In this document: piece by piece, positions 37,196-46,653 of the stretch | Layout: every line of letters starts with the position of its first letter | Position numbering within the stretch: position 1 is the stretch's first letter | Position numbers and translations under genes: made by a program | Assembly: GCF_018129005.1 (NCBI RefSeq) | Contig: NZ_JAAEDL010000001.1 | Location: forward strand, 372,001 to 436,000 | From: Neoroseomonas eburnea | GTDB lineage: Bacteria; Pseudomonadota; Alphaproteobacteria; Acetobacterales; Acetobacteraceae | DNA length: 64,000 bases | Direction: 5' to 3' | Notes under the pieces: generated by a model | Told to the model about the DNA's origin: nothing | The model's database searches: none | Seen by the model: only the letters and a program-made list of their open reading frames with translations

Positions 37196-38803
37196 TCAGG
37201 CCCGGCGGACGTTCCAGAACAGCGGCGGCTGGCCCTTCAGTATGCCGGTCAGGTTCCGGCGGTAGGCCGTCGGCTGGTAGTACATGCCGGTCGGGACATA
37301 GGGCACCTCCTCGAAGGCGATGCGCTGCATCTCCGTCGTTGCCGCCTTTGCCGCGGCGTCGTTCGGCGCGTCGAACCAGGCGTTGCGCTGCGCCTCGATC
37401 GCCGGGATGGTCGGCCAGCCCGGCCAGGCGGCGTCGCCATGGCCGCGGATCGAGGCATGGCTCGCCGGATTCCAATGGTCCACGCCCGACCAGAAGGTGA
37501 AGAAGCCCGACCAGCCGCCCTGATCGAGGGCATTCTTGCTGGCGCGGCGCTGCACCACCGTGCCCCAGTCGGCGCTGATCAGATCGACGTTGAAGCCCAT
37601 GCGGCGGAACAGGTCCGCCCCCACCAGCGTCGCGGCATTGATCGAGGCGAGGTCGGTCGCGTTCAGCAGCACCAGCCGCGCCCCCATCGCGCCGGCCGCC
37701 TGCAGTTCCGCCCTCGCCGCATCGATCGATTTCTTCAGCCGGTCGAGCCCGACGGTGGCGGCGGAAGGCGATTCCGGGGCGAAGAAGCCGATGCCCTCGC
37801 GCTTCAGGGTCTGGTAGCCGGGCACCGTCGCATCGCCGATCACCGCCGTCATGAAGTCCATCTGGTTGACGGCGGTGATCACCGCGCGGCGCACCGCGGG
37901 GTTGTTGAACGGCGCGGTCAGGTGGTTCGGCCGGAAGATGCCGATCAGCCCGGTGGCGTTGATCACGTCCACCGCGATGTTGCGGTTGCGCGCGACGAGC
38001 GGAAAGAGGTCGGCGGTCGGCTGCTCCCACCAGTCGATCTCGCCCGATTGCAGCGCCGCGGCGGCGGTGGAGGCATCGGGGATGATCCGCCACTCGACGC
38101 GATCGAAATGCGCGACCTTGGGGCCCGCGGTCATCGACGGCGTGCCGTTCGCCACCGGCACGTAGTCCGGGTTGCGGACATAGGCGATGCTCGACCCCGG
38201 CACCCATTCGTTCTGCACGAAGCGGTAGGGTCCGCTGCCCACCGCCTCGGCCAGGTTGGTGAAGGGATCAACGTTGGCCAGCCGCTCGGGCATGATGAAG
38301 AGGCAGGAGGTCGTGACCTTCGAGAAGGCCTCCAGCATCTTCGGGAAGGGCCGCGACAGCCTGATGCTGAAGACGCGGTCGCTGTCCTCCGTCATGTCGG
38401 CGACGCGCGCCAGCAGTTCCTGGCCGAAGGCATCGCGCCGGCCCCAGCGGCGGATCGAGGCGATGCAGTCGCGCCCGCGCACCGGGCTGCCGTCATGGAA
38501 CTTCAGCCCTTCCCGCAGGGTGAAGCGCCACAGCAGGCCGCCATTCTCCACCACATGGCCCTGCGCCATCTGCGGCTGCGGCTCGAACTTGTCGTTCATG
38601 CCGTAGAGCTGGTCGAAGACCAGGAAGGCGTGGTCGCGCGCGACGAAGGCCGTGTTGGTGAAGGGGTCGATGTTGGGCAGGTTGGCATGCGGCACGTATT
38701 TCAGCGTGCGCGCCGCGGCGGGCTGCGCGAGCGAGGGCCGCGCCAGGGCGGAGGCCGTGGCGGCGAGGGCGGCGCCCGCCAGCAGGTCGCGTCGGAACAT
38801 CAA
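37196..38803 (-). CDS. family-5 ABC solute-binding protein, copy 5 (first in operon)
   Basis: A 535-aa paralogue with signal MMFRRDLLAGAALAATASA ending PSLAQ. LKYVPHANLPNIDPFTNTA, LKFHDGSPVRGRDCIASIRR and AVGSGPYRFVQNEWVPGS are visible, and GEIDWWEQPTADLFPLVARN forms the pocket region. GGGAGAACG lies 9 bases before the ATG. It is the first gene of the array, and the 246-base space upstream should carry the promoter. It closely resembles copies 3 and 4, which fits a history of tandem duplication. Confidence 0.93.
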   Translation of the reverse strand: MMFRRDLLAGAALAATASALARPSLAQPAAARTLKYVPHANLPNIDPFTNTAFVARDHAFLVFDQLYGMNDKFEPQPQMAQGHVVENGGLLWRFTLREGLKFHDGSPVRGRDCIASIRRWGRRDAFGQELLARVADMTEDSDRVFSIRLSRPFPKMLEAFSKVTTSCLFIMPERLANVDPFTNLAEAVGSGPYRFVQNEWVPGSSIAYVRNPDYVPVANGTPSMTAGPKVAHFDRVEWRIIPDASTAAAALQSGEIDWWEQPTADLFPLVARNRNIAVDVINATGLIGIFRPNHLTAPFNNPAVRRAVITAVNQMDFMTAVIGDATVPGYQTLKREGIGFFAPESPSAATVGLDRLKKSIDAARAELQAAGAMGARLVLLNATDLASINAATLVGADLFRRMGFNVDLISADWGTVVQRRASKNALDQGGWSGFFTFWSGVDHWNPASHASIRGHGDAAWPGWPTIPAIEAQRNAWFDAPNDAAAKAATTEMQRIAFEEVPYVPTGMYYQPTAYRRNLTGILKGQPPLFWNVRRA

Positions 38804-39021
38804 GGTCGTTCTCCCAGGGGTACAGCGGGGGCGGAGCCTAGCGGCCGGCGTTCAGCCGATCCAGCGCGACGACGCCGCGCGTCCCGTCCGCAAGGCCCGC
38901 GGCATCCGCAGCGAAACGAGCGGACAGGCAGGCCACTGAAAACAAAGGCGGGCTGCGCAGGGGCACCTTCGGGGCGACGTCGCGACCGGGACGCCGGGGG
39001 AAGCGGCGGAATGACCGGCAA

Positions 39022-39046
39022 GGCGTGGCGGCCTGCGCGCCACGCC
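39022..39046 (-). terminator. hairpin after the aldehyde dehydrogenase gene
   Basis: GGCGTGGCG (39022-39030) and CGCCACGCC (39038-39046) form a perfect 9-bp stem 3 bases beyond the aldehyde dehydrogenase stop codon. It has no T-run. It separates this two-gene unit from the binding-protein operon. Confidence 0.5.
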
Positions 39047-39049
39047 GCC

Positions 39050-40576
39050 TCAATACCCCGCCGGCCGGTGGCCGAATCCGAGCGCCGGCGTCTCCGCCGT
39101 GTCGATCCACACCGCCTTGCTCTGGGTCAGTTCCGCCAGCACCTCCGCCCCCGAGGAGCGCCCGTAGCCCGATGCCCCGAAGCCGCCGAAGGGCACCGAG
39201 ACATGGATGGTGCGGTAGCCGTTCACCCAGAATGTGCCGGCGCGCACCGATGCCGCGACGCGGTGCGCCCGCCCGACATCGCGTGTCCACACCGCGCCGG
39301 CCAGGCCGAAGCGGGTGGCGTTGGCGAGCGCGATCGCCTCCGCCTCGTCCTCGAAGGGGATGGCGGCGACGACGGGGCCGAAGATCTCCTCCTGCGCCGG
39401 CCCTGCGGCATTGGACAGGCCCGCGAGCACGGTCGGCGGCACCCAGAACCCGTGCTCCGGCAGGCCCGGCGGCGGCGCGGCGGCGATGACGCGGGCGCCT
39501 TCGGCCGCGCCCTGCCCGACCAGCGCGCGGACATGGGCGAATTGCCGCGCATTCGCGACGGGGCCCATCTCGGTGGCGGCATCCAGGGGATCGCCGAGCC
39601 GGATGCGCGAGGCCGCCTCCGCCATCGCCGCGACGAAGCGGTCATGCACCGACCGCTGCACCAGCAGGCGCGAGCCGGCGACGCAGGACTGCCCGCTGCC
39701 GGCGAAGATCGCCTGTTGCGCGCCCTGCACGGCGGCGGCGAAGTCGGCGTCGTCGAAGACGATGTTCGCGCTCTTGCCGCCGAGTTCGAGCACGCAGGGG
39801 ATGGTGCGCGCCGCGCAGGCGGCGGCGACCGCGGCCCCCGAGGCCGGGCCGCCGACGAAGACCACCTTCGCGACCTCCGGCGCCGCGAGCAGCGCCGCGC
39901 CGCTCCCCTGCCCCGGCCCGCAGACCACCTGCACCAGGCCGCGCGGCAGCCCCGCTTCGAGGCACAGCCGCCCGAGCGCGAGCGAGGTCAGCGGCGTGAA
40001 CTCGGAGGGCTTCAGCACCACCGCATTGCCCGCGGCGAGCGCCGGAAACACGTTCCACCCGGCGGTGAACAGCGGCGCGTTCCAGGGCGTGACGGCGAGC
40101 ACCACGCCGAAGGGCTCCCGCCGCACGATCACCGTGTGGCCGGAGGGCACGGGCACCGTGCGGCCCTCGATCTTGTCGCACCAGCCGGCCCAGTATTCGG
40201 CCATCTCGGCGACGCGCGCGGCCTCCCCGCGCGCATCGCGCAGCGGCTTGCCGGACTGGGCCGATTCGAGGCGCGCCAGCGCCTCCGCGTCACGGCGCAC
40301 CAGCGCGCCGACCGCCCAGAGGCGCCGGCCGCGCTCGGCGGCGGACAGCGCCAGCCATTCGCGCTGCGCCCGCGCGGCGCCGGCGCAGGCAGCCGCGACG
40401 AGCGAGCCGTCGGCCGCGGCATAGTCCATCAGCGCCGCGCCGGTGGCCGGATCGGTCAGCGTCACGCCCGGGCCGGCGGCCTCCGCGATCTCGCCATCCA
40501 CCAGGCTGCCGGCGCGGCCGCCGAGCAGCGCCGCAACGCCGGCCTCGAGCTCCGGCCTTGCCGAGAAGACCGTCAT
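39050..40576 (-). CDS. NAD(P)-dependent aldehyde dehydrogenase
   Basis: A 508-aa aldehyde dehydrogenase. Catalytic residues line up with the family: N166 in TPWNAP, K189 in VLKPSEFTP, E264 in LELGGKSANIV and nucleophile C298 in GSGQSCVAGSR. EEIFGPVV and the closing FGGFGASGYGRSSG are also standard. Alanine-rich N-terminal residues suggest a betaine- or semialdehyde-type enzyme, but the substrate cannot be set. The start overlaps the stop of the hydroxyacid dehydrogenase gene by four bases, so the pair probably oxidises a hydroxy acid through a semialdehyde (inference). Confidence 0.92.
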   Translation of the reverse strand: MTVFSARPELEAGVAALLGGRAGSLVDGEIAEAAGPGVTLTDPATGAALMDYAAADGSLVAAACAGAARAQREWLALSAAERGRRLWAVGALVRRDAEALARLESAQSGKPLRDARGEAARVAEMAEYWAGWCDKIEGRTVPVPSGHTVIVRREPFGVVLAVTPWNAPLFTAGWNVFPALAAGNAVVLKPSEFTPLTSLALGRLCLEAGLPRGLVQVVCGPGQGSGAALLAAPEVAKVVFVGGPASGAAVAAACAARTIPCVLELGGKSANIVFDDADFAAAVQGAQQAIFAGSGQSCVAGSRLLVQRSVHDRFVAAMAEAASRIRLGDPLDAATEMGPVANARQFAHVRALVGQGAAEGARVIAAAPPPGLPEHGFWVPPTVLAGLSNAAGPAQEEIFGPVVAAIPFEDEAEAIALANATRFGLAGAVWTRDVGRAHRVAASVRAGTFWVNGYRTIHVSVPFGGFGASGYGRSSGAEVLAELTQSKAVWIDTAETPALGFGHRPAGY

Positions 40577-41430
40577 GCCACTTCCCCTTCGAAGATGGCG
40601 GCGGAAAGCCGGTTGAAGTCGGCCTCGTCGGGCACGGCGGCGGACAGCGCCTCCCACGCCGCGGCGGCGCGGGCGGTGGCGTCGAGCGGCGCGCCGACCG
40701 CCCCGGCCAGCGCCACCGCAAGGCGCACATCCTTGCGCATCAGCCCGGCGGAGAAGCCGGAATCGAAAGCGCCGCCGAGGATCCAGCGGGGCCAGTTCAC
40801 CTCCGTCGCCGCCGAGCGGCCGGAGGCGCCGTTGATCACGGGCAGGAGTGCCTCCGGGGCCACGCCGGCCGCCGCACCGAGGCGCAGCGCCTCCCCCGCG
40901 ACGACGAGATGCGTCGCCACCAGCAGGTTGTTCACCAGCTTCGCCACCTGGCCGGCACCGGAAGGGCCGATATGCAGCAGCCTGGCCGCCAGCCGGTCGA
41001 GCAGCGGCCGCGCACGATCGAGCGCGGCAGCGTCGCCGCCGACCATCATCGCCAGCGTCCCGGCGGCCGCACCGGCCGGACCGCCCGAGACCGGCGCGTC
41101 GAGATAGGCGCATCCCGCCGCCGCGGCCTGTGCGGCGAAGCCGCGCACCGCCCCGGGCGAGAGGGTCGAGGTGTCGGCGATGACCGCGTCCCGCGGCAGG
41201 ACCGGCAGCAATTCGGCGAGCACGGCGCCGACCGCCGCCTCGTTCGGCAGGGACAGCACGGTCACCGGCGCCCCGGCATCGGCCAGGGCCGCCGGCGCCC
41301 TCGCCCCGGCTTCGGCCGCCGCGGCCCGTTTCGCCGGATCGAGGTCCCAGGCCGAGACGGCCACACCGAGCTCGCGCAGCCGGCGCAGCATCGCCATCCC
41401 CATGTTGCCGAGACCGATCACAGCGACCAT
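40573..41430 (-). CDS. 3-hydroxyisobutyrate-type beta-hydroxyacid dehydrogenase
   Basis: A 285-aa NAD(P)-binding protein. VIGLGNMGMAM (residues 4-14) is the Rossmann motif; DAPVSGGPAGAAAGTLAMMV is the substrate loop of the family, and GQVAKLVNNLLV contains the catalytic lysine. Relatives convert 3-hydroxyisobutyrate, tartronate semialdehyde or glyoxylate. ATG 41430 starts the Rossmann fold cleanly; a longer frame to 41487 adds a non-conserved leader. It is coupled to the aldehyde dehydrogenase. Its 5' end faces the GtrA gene 86 bases away. Confidence 0.92.
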   Translation of the reverse strand: MVAVIGLGNMGMAMLRRLRELGVAVSAWDLDPAKRAAAAEAGARAPAALADAGAPVTVLSLPNEAAVGAVLAELLPVLPRDAVIADTSTLSPGAVRGFAAQAAAAGCAYLDAPVSGGPAGAAAGTLAMMVGGDAAALDRARPLLDRLAARLLHIGPSGAGQVAKLVNNLLVATHLVVAGEALRLGAAAGVAPEALLPVINGASGRSAATEVNWPRWILGGAFDSGFSAGLMRKDVRLAVALAGAVGAPLDATARAAAAWEALSAAVPDEADFNRLSAAIFEGEVA

Positions 41431-41516
41431 TGCCACCCCGCCTGCAAGACGCCGCGGGAAAGTGGCAGCGCGGACCCGGCTGGGCAAGGCGAGGCGGCCG
41501 CCCTACACCCCCGGGC

Positions 41517-41972
41517 ATGGAGCAGGTCCCCTTCATCGACTCGCTGCTCGTGCGGCTGCTCGGCCAGGAGCGCGCGCGGCTGCTGCTGGAATTCATGCGC
41601 TTCGGCATCGTCGGCACCATCGGCTTCGTGGTCGACACGGCGGTGCTCTACGGCGCGCTGGCGCTGGGCGGCGGGCTCTACCTCGGCCGTGCGATCTCCT
41701 ACGTGTCGGCGGCGACCACCACCTGGGGGCTCAACCGCGTCTGGACCTTCCGCGGCCGCGGCAGCGGGCCGGTGCACCGGCAATGGGCGCTGTTCCTGGT
41801 GGTGAACCTGGTCGGCTTCGCGCTGAACTACGGGACCTATGCCCTGCTGGTGAGCCTGGTGCCGCTGGTGGCGGCGCACCCGGTCCTCGGCGTCGCCGCC
41901 GGGTCGATCGCCGGGATGTTCACCAATTTCGCGCTCTCCCGCCGCCTGGTCTTCGCCGGCGTGCGGGGCTGA
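41517..41972 (+). CDS. GtrA-family flippase-like membrane protein
   Basis: A 151-aa protein with four hydrophobic segments. FMRFGIVGTIGFVVDTAVLYG and the conserved TWGLNRVWTFRGRG (partial) match GtrA/DPMS membrane proteins, which help flip or present polyprenol-linked sugars for surface glycosylation. It converges on a polyprenol-type glycosyltransferase gene across a strong hairpin, and the two probably form a functional pair. The start at 41517 puts the first helix about 35 residues in. Confidence 0.9.
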   Translation: MEQVPFIDSLLVRLLGQERARLLLEFMRFGIVGTIGFVVDTAVLYGALALGGGLYLGRAISYVSAATTTWGLNRVWTFRGRGSGPVHRQWALFLVVNLVGFALNYGTYALLVSLVPLVAAHPVLGVAAGSIAGMFTNFALSRRLVFAGVRG

Positions 41973-41985
41973 GCCTGGCTGGCAT

Positions 41986-42022
41986 CCTGCTTCCGAAGTC
42001 GCCAGGACTTCGGAAGCAGGAC
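41986..42022. terminator. perfect 16-bp hairpin between convergent genes
   Basis: TCCTGCTTCCGAAGTC (41986-42001) and its exact reverse complement (42007-42022) enclose a 5-base loop. It sits between the GtrA stop (41972) and the glycosyltransferase stop (42024) and can terminate both. There is no T-run. Confidence 0.7.
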
Positions 42023-42023
42023 G

Positions 42024-43223
42024 CTAGGCGCCCCCCGGGCCGGACCGCATCATCCCGAGCAGCGCGACGAAGAAGGCCCCGAAGGCCAGTTGCAGCCCGA
42101 GCACCATGGCCGTGACCGAGGCGATCGCGACCCGCATCGCCCCCATGCCGGCCAGCGGCCCGAAATGCTCCGCCCCCCACATCGCCACGGCAGCGACGCC
42201 GAGGCCGAGCCCCGCCAGCACCAGCACCACCGCCACGATCAGCGCCGGCTCCAGCCCGAAGCGGGCAAGCAGCGCGGTGAGCCGCTTCTCCTCCGGCACC
42301 ACGCCCTGCTGGGCGCCGTGGATGCGCGCGAAGACCCAGAACTGCACCGCCTGGAAGCCCATCACCACGGCGCCCGAGGCATAGAGCAGCGTGTGGACGT
42401 CGAAGGTCACGCCGCCCACCGCAACCGGCCCCGGCAGCAGCGCCGCCATCGCCGCCAGCCCGGCGAGGAACAGCGCGGCGCCCGGATAGAGGAACAGCCA
42501 GCGCGGGCAGAAGACGAGCAGGAAGCGCAGATGCCGCCAGCCATCCCGCCAGGAGCGCAGGTGCGGCGGCCGCGATCGCCCGTCCGGCGACAGCGTCGTC
42601 GGCACCTCGGCCATGCGCAGGCCGTTGACGGTCGCCTTCACCACCATCTCGGAGGCGAATTCCATCCCCGGCGCGCGCAGGTCGAGCGCCAGCATCGCCG
42701 CCCGGTCGAAGCCACGCAGCCCGCAGTGGAAATCGCCGACCGGGCTGCCGAAGAAGAGCCGCCCGATGGTCGACAACACCGGATTGCCCAGGTAGCGGTG
42801 CAGCGGCGGCATCGCCCCGGGCCGGATCCCGCCCTTGAAGCGGTTGCCCATCACCAGCTCGAAGCCTTCGCGCAGCCTGTCCACGAAGGGATCGAGCGCC
42901 GCGAAATCGTAGGAATCGTCGCTGTCGCCCATGATGACGTAGCGCCCGCGCGCCGCGCGGATGCCGGCGATCAGCGCGGCGCCGTAGCCGCGCTGCGGCA
43001 CCGGCACCACCCGGGCGCCGAGCGCCTCGGCGATGGACTGGCTGCCGTCGGTGCTGCCGTTGTCGGCGACCAGCACCTCCCCGGCCACGCCGGCGCGGGC
43101 CAGGTAGCCCATCGCCTTGCGCACGCATGTCCCGAGGGTCTCGGCCTCGTTCAGGCATGGCATCAGGATGGTGAGCTCGATCGTCGCCGCCCCGGTCGCG
43201 ACCTGCGGTTCAACCCTGTCCAT
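42024..43223 (-). CDS. DPM1-type polyprenol-phosphate glycosyltransferase (GT2)
   Basis: A 399-aa GT2 enzyme. The nucleotide-sugar domain has PCLNEAETLG (22-31), ADNGSTDGS (53-61) and GDSDDSYDF (99-107) with the metal-binding acidic residues. After about residue 240, four hydrophobic segments anchor it in the membrane. Enzymes of this type load mannose, glucose or galactose onto undecaprenyl phosphate for cell-surface polymers. It diverges from the type I secretion genes, with about 260 bases between starts. GGGAG lies 13 bases ahead of the ATG, a little far. Confidence 0.9.
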   Translation of the reverse strand: MDRVEPQVATGAATIELTILMPCLNEAETLGTCVRKAMGYLARAGVAGEVLVADNGSTDGSQSIAEALGARVVPVPQRGYGAALIAGIRAARGRYVIMGDSDDSYDFAALDPFVDRLREGFELVMGNRFKGGIRPGAMPPLHRYLGNPVLSTIGRLFFGSPVGDFHCGLRGFDRAAMLALDLRAPGMEFASEMVVKATVNGLRMAEVPTTLSPDGRSRPPHLRSWRDGWRHLRFLLVFCPRWLFLYPGAALFLAGLAAMAALLPGPVAVGGVTFDVHTLLYASGAVVMGFQAVQFWVFARIHGAQQGVVPEEKRLTALLARFGLEPALIVAVVLVLAGLGLGVAAVAMWGAEHFGPLAGMGAMRVAIASVTAMVLGLQLAFGAFFVALLGMMRSGPGGA

Positions 43224-43484
43224 GCCGGTCCCGAGACTCCCTTGCGACGCCGCGGCCGCGCGGCATCCTCACGGGGGAAGCCTCGGCGCGTCACGCGCGA
43301 ATTGTCACCGATCATACATTGATTCGACGGATGATATGGTGTGTCAGGCGCTGCCTGCACGCTCATGCAGTCGCGGACGGCGCGGGAACAGGACGGAAAG
43401 CGAGCGCCACGATGGCGAGGGCGGACGACAGGGCACGGGCTTGCGTGGCGCCGGACGGCAGCCGCTGCGACAGGGCGCCGGCGC

Positions 43485-45248
43485 ATGGCTGCTGATCCCA
43501 GGGCGCTCCTCGGCGAGGCGAAGCCGACCGCGACGCTTCTCGGCCGCGCCGTGGCCGCCTGCCGCGGCCAGTTCATCGCCGTCGGCGTGTTCAGCGGCGT
43601 GGTCAACGTGCTGCAGCTCACCGTCTCGCTCTACATGATGCAGGTGTTCGACCGGGTGCTCGCGACCCGCAACCTCGACACGCTGCTCCACCTGACGCTG
43701 ATCGCCTTCATCGCGCTCGGGCTGCTGGCGCTGCTCGAAGGGGCGCGGTCCCGCGTCATGCAGCGCATCGGCGCCTGGGTGGAGGAGAAGGTCGCGCCGG
43801 AAAGCTTCAGCCGCGCCATCGAGAGCCAGCTCCGCGGCCGGCCCTACCGGATGGAGGCGCTGCGCGACCTCGGCGTCTGCCGCGGCTTCATCGGCTCCCC
43901 CGGCGCGCTGTCGCTCTACGACGTGCCCTGGGTGCCGGCCTATCTGGTGGTGATCTTCCTGCTCCATCCGCTGCTCGGCACCGTCGCGCTGGCCGGCGCG
44001 GTGCTGCTGTTCGGCCTGACAGTCTTCAACGAGCTCGCCACCTCGAAGCTGCTGCGGGAGGCGAACACCGCCGCCATGGCGACGCAGCGGCGGGCCGATT
44101 CCATCGTCCGCAACGCCGAGGTCATCGACAGCATGGGCATGCTGCCCGCCGTCATGGCGCGCTGGCGCGCCGGCGTGGTCGAGATGTCGGGGCCGATGAA
44201 CCGCGCCATGGACCGCGCGGCGCCTCTGCTCGCCTTCACCAAGTTCTTCCGCCTGGTGATCCAGGTCGCGATCCTCGGCATCGGCGCCTATCTGGTGCTG
44301 GGGCAGGAACTGACCGCGGGCGCCTCGATCGCCGCTTCGATCATCATGGGCCGGGCGCTGGCGCCGGTGGAACAGCTCATCGGCGGCTGGAAGCAGCTCG
44401 TGCAGGCGCGGCAGTCGTGGAAGCGGCTGCAGGCCTTCCTGATGCTGCCGCGGCTGCGCCCGCCGGGCATCCCGCTGCCCGCGCCCACGGGGCGGCTCTC
44501 GGTCGAACGCGTGACCTACGGCTTCCCCGGGTCGAGCGTCGCCACCATCAAGGGCGTCGCCTTCGCGCTCGAGCCGGGGGAGAGCCTCGCGGTGATCGGG
44601 CCTTCCGCCGCGGGCAAGACCACGCTGATCCGCCTGCTCACCGGCACGCTGCAGCCCAATGCCGGCTCCGTGCGGCTCGACGGCGCCGATGTCTACACCT
44701 GGCAGCGCGAGGATTTCGGCCGCCATGTCGGCTACCTGCCGCAGGATGTCGAACTCTTCGACGGCACGGTGCTCGACAACATCGCCCGCATGGCCGAGGC
44801 CCCGGCCGAGGCGGTGTTCGACGCGGCGAAGCTCGCCGGCGCGCATGAGATGATCCTGCGCCTGCCGAAGGGCTACGAGACCGAGATCGGCGAGGGCGGG
44901 CAGCATCTCTCGGGCGGGCAGCGCCAGCAGATCGGCCTGGCCCGCGCGATGTTCGGCAACCCCAAGCTGATCGTGCTGGACGAGCCGAATTCCAACCTCG
45001 ACGGCGATGCCGAATCCGCCCTGCTGCGCGCGCTGCACGACCTCCGGCGGCGCGGCACGACGGTGGTGCTCGTCTCCCACCGCCCGGTGCTGGTGCAAGG
45101 GGTGGAGAAGGTGCTGCTGATGCGCGACGGCGCGGTCGAGATGTTCGGCCCGCGCGCCGAAGTGCTGAAGAAGATCATGAAGCCCGCCCAGCCGACACCG
45201 ATCCCGGCGCCGGCCAATCGCATCGCAGGCCGGGAGGCACAGGCGTGA
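43485..45248 (+). CDS. type I secretion system permease/ATPase (PrtD-like)
   Basis: A 587-aa ABC exporter of the PrtD/AprD/HasD type. The membrane domain (about residues 20-310) lacks an N-terminal C39 peptidase region. Walker A GPSAAGKTT (about 372-380), signature LSGGQRQQ (about 475-482) and Walker B LIVLDEPNSNLD (about 494-505) are present; DEPNSNLD is characteristic of this subfamily. It would export proteins with C-terminal signals together with HlyD and an outer-membrane TolC partner. ATG 43485 is chosen because the protein then starts like its relatives; the frame extends upstream to 43341. It is coupled to the HlyD gene by GTGA overlap. Confidence 0.92.
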   Translation: MAADPRALLGEAKPTATLLGRAVAACRGQFIAVGVFSGVVNVLQLTVSLYMMQVFDRVLATRNLDTLLHLTLIAFIALGLLALLEGARSRVMQRIGAWVEEKVAPESFSRAIESQLRGRPYRMEALRDLGVCRGFIGSPGALSLYDVPWVPAYLVVIFLLHPLLGTVALAGAVLLFGLTVFNELATSKLLREANTAAMATQRRADSIVRNAEVIDSMGMLPAVMARWRAGVVEMSGPMNRAMDRAAPLLAFTKFFRLVIQVAILGIGAYLVLGQELTAGASIAASIIMGRALAPVEQLIGGWKQLVQARQSWKRLQAFLMLPRLRPPGIPLPAPTGRLSVERVTYGFPGSSVATIKGVAFALEPGESLAVIGPSAAGKTTLIRLLTGTLQPNAGSVRLDGADVYTWQREDFGRHVGYLPQDVELFDGTVLDNIARMAEAPAEAVFDAAKLAGAHEMILRLPKGYETEIGEGGQHLSGGQRQQIGLARAMFGNPKLIVLDEPNSNLDGDAESALLRALHDLRRRGTTVVLVSHRPVLVQGVEKVLLMRDGAVEMFGPRAEVLKKIMKPAQPTPIPAPANRIAGREAQA

Positions 45249-46636
45249 GCGAAGCCGCACCCGCCGCCCCGCCGCCGGGTCAGGACATCATCCCCCGGCG
45301 GGAACGCCTGCCCGCGGTCGAGCTGACCCTGCCCGCGGTGCCCGGGCCGGCCCCCCACCCCCGCACGCGCGGCACCATCCTCTTCGGCTTCGCGGCGATC
45401 GGCCTGTTCTTCGGGGCCTTCGGCGCCTGGTCCGCGCTGGCACCGCTGAGCGAGGCGGCGATCGCCCCCGGCATGATCAAGGTGGAGGGCACGCGCCGCA
45501 CCATCCAGCACCTGGAAGGCGGCATCGTGCGGGAGATCCTGGTGCGCGACGGCGACCGGGTCCGCGCCGGCCAGGTGCTGGTGCGGCTCGACGACATCCG
45601 CGCCGGGGCGGATTTCGAGACGCTGCGCAGCCAGCGCTGGTCCTTCCTGGCGCAGGATGCGCGCCTGACCGCCGAGCTCGAGGACCGCCCGGAACCCGCC
45701 TTCCCGCCCGAGTTGCTGGAGGCGGGCGAGGCCCGCGCCACGGATGCGATCGCCGGCCAGCGCGCCGTCTTCGAGGCGCGGCGCGCCGCGCTGGTCAGCC
45801 AGGTCGCGGTGCAGCAGGCGCGCATCGGCCAGCAGGAGGCGATCATCTCCGGCGCCACCGGCCAGCTCCGGTCCCAGCGCCAGCAGCTCGAACTGATCCG
45901 GCGGGAGGAAGAACTCACCCGCGTGCTGGTGCAGCAGGGCCTGCAGCGGCTGCCGACGCTGCTCGCGCTGCAGCGCACCGCCGCGTCGCTCGAAGGCCAG
46001 GCGGAGGACCTGCAGGGCCAGCTCGACCGCGCCGCGCAGGCGATCGCCGAGGCCCGCAGCACCATCGCCTCCATCATCGGCCAGCGCCGGCAGGAGGTGG
46101 CGGCGGAACAGCGCGACCTGCGCACCCGCGTCGCGGAGGTGGAGGAGCGGCTGCGCGCCGCGCGCGACGTCGCGGTGCGGCGCGACATCGCGGCACCGGA
46201 GGACGGCACGGTGCTGAACCTCCGCCTGTTCAACATCGGCGCCGTGGTGCGCCCCGGCGACCCGGTGATGGACCTGGTGCCGGCGCAGGACCGCCTGGTC
46301 GCCGAGGTGAACGTCCAGCCCAACGACATCGACGTCGTCCATGTCGGGCTGCAGGCCGAGGTGCGGCTGCCCGCCTTCAAGCAGCGCCTGGTGCCCTACC
46401 TGCACGGCCACGTCACCTTCGTCGCGCAGGACGTGACCATCGACGAACGCACCCGTGCGAGCTTCTACCGCGCGCACATCCTGATCGACGCGGAGCAGCT
46501 CAGCCGCTCCGAGGGCGTGCAGCTCGTCCCCGGCATGCCGGTCGAGGCGATGATCCAGATCGGTGAGCGCAGCTTCCTGCGCTACATCACGCAGCCCGTG
46601 CGCGACAGCTTCACGCGCGCCTTCCGGGAACAATAG
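45245..46636 (+). CDS. type I secretion HlyD-family adaptor (PrtE-like)
   Basis: A 463-aa membrane fusion protein. One membrane helix spans about residues 44-65. HLEGGIVREILVRDGDRV begins the biotinyl-lipoyl-like domain; residues 120-330 form the long coiled-coil hairpin, and residues 340-460 the beta-barrel with LPAFKQRLVPYLHG and the C-terminal PGMPVEAMIQIGERSFLRY (partial) of PrtE/HlyD proteins. It bridges the inner-membrane ABC pump and a TolC channel. The start is GTG at 45245 with GGGAGG about 7-8 bases ahead, overlapping the ABC gene stop. Confidence 0.92.
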   Translation: MSEAAPAAPPPGQDIIPRRERLPAVELTLPAVPGPAPHPRTRGTILFGFAAIGLFFGAFGAWSALAPLSEAAIAPGMIKVEGTRRTIQHLEGGIVREILVRDGDRVRAGQVLVRLDDIRAGADFETLRSQRWSFLAQDARLTAELEDRPEPAFPPELLEAGEARATDAIAGQRAVFEARRAALVSQVAVQQARIGQQEAIISGATGQLRSQRQQLELIRREEELTRVLVQQGLQRLPTLLALQRTAASLEGQAEDLQGQLDRAAQAIAEARSTIASIIGQRRQEVAAEQRDLRTRVAEVEERLRAARDVAVRRDIAAPEDGTVLNLRLFNIGAVVRPGDPVMDLVPAQDRLVAEVNVQPNDIDVVHVGLQAEVRLPAFKQRLVPYLHGHVTFVAQDVTIDERTRASFYRAHILIDAEQLSRSEGVQLVPGMPVEAMIQIGERSFLRYITQPVRDSFTRAFREQ

Positions 46637-46653
46637 GACAAGAGGATTCCAGA

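Noticed and set aside
31875-37265. Open frame of about 1796 codons on the plus strand, opposite the binding-protein genes
   Set aside because: It is exactly antisense to four intact binding-protein genes, is rich in Arg, His and Ala with no recognisable domain, and follows from GC-biased third positions. Similar shadows at 5196-8294 and 18195-20330 were rejected for the same reason.
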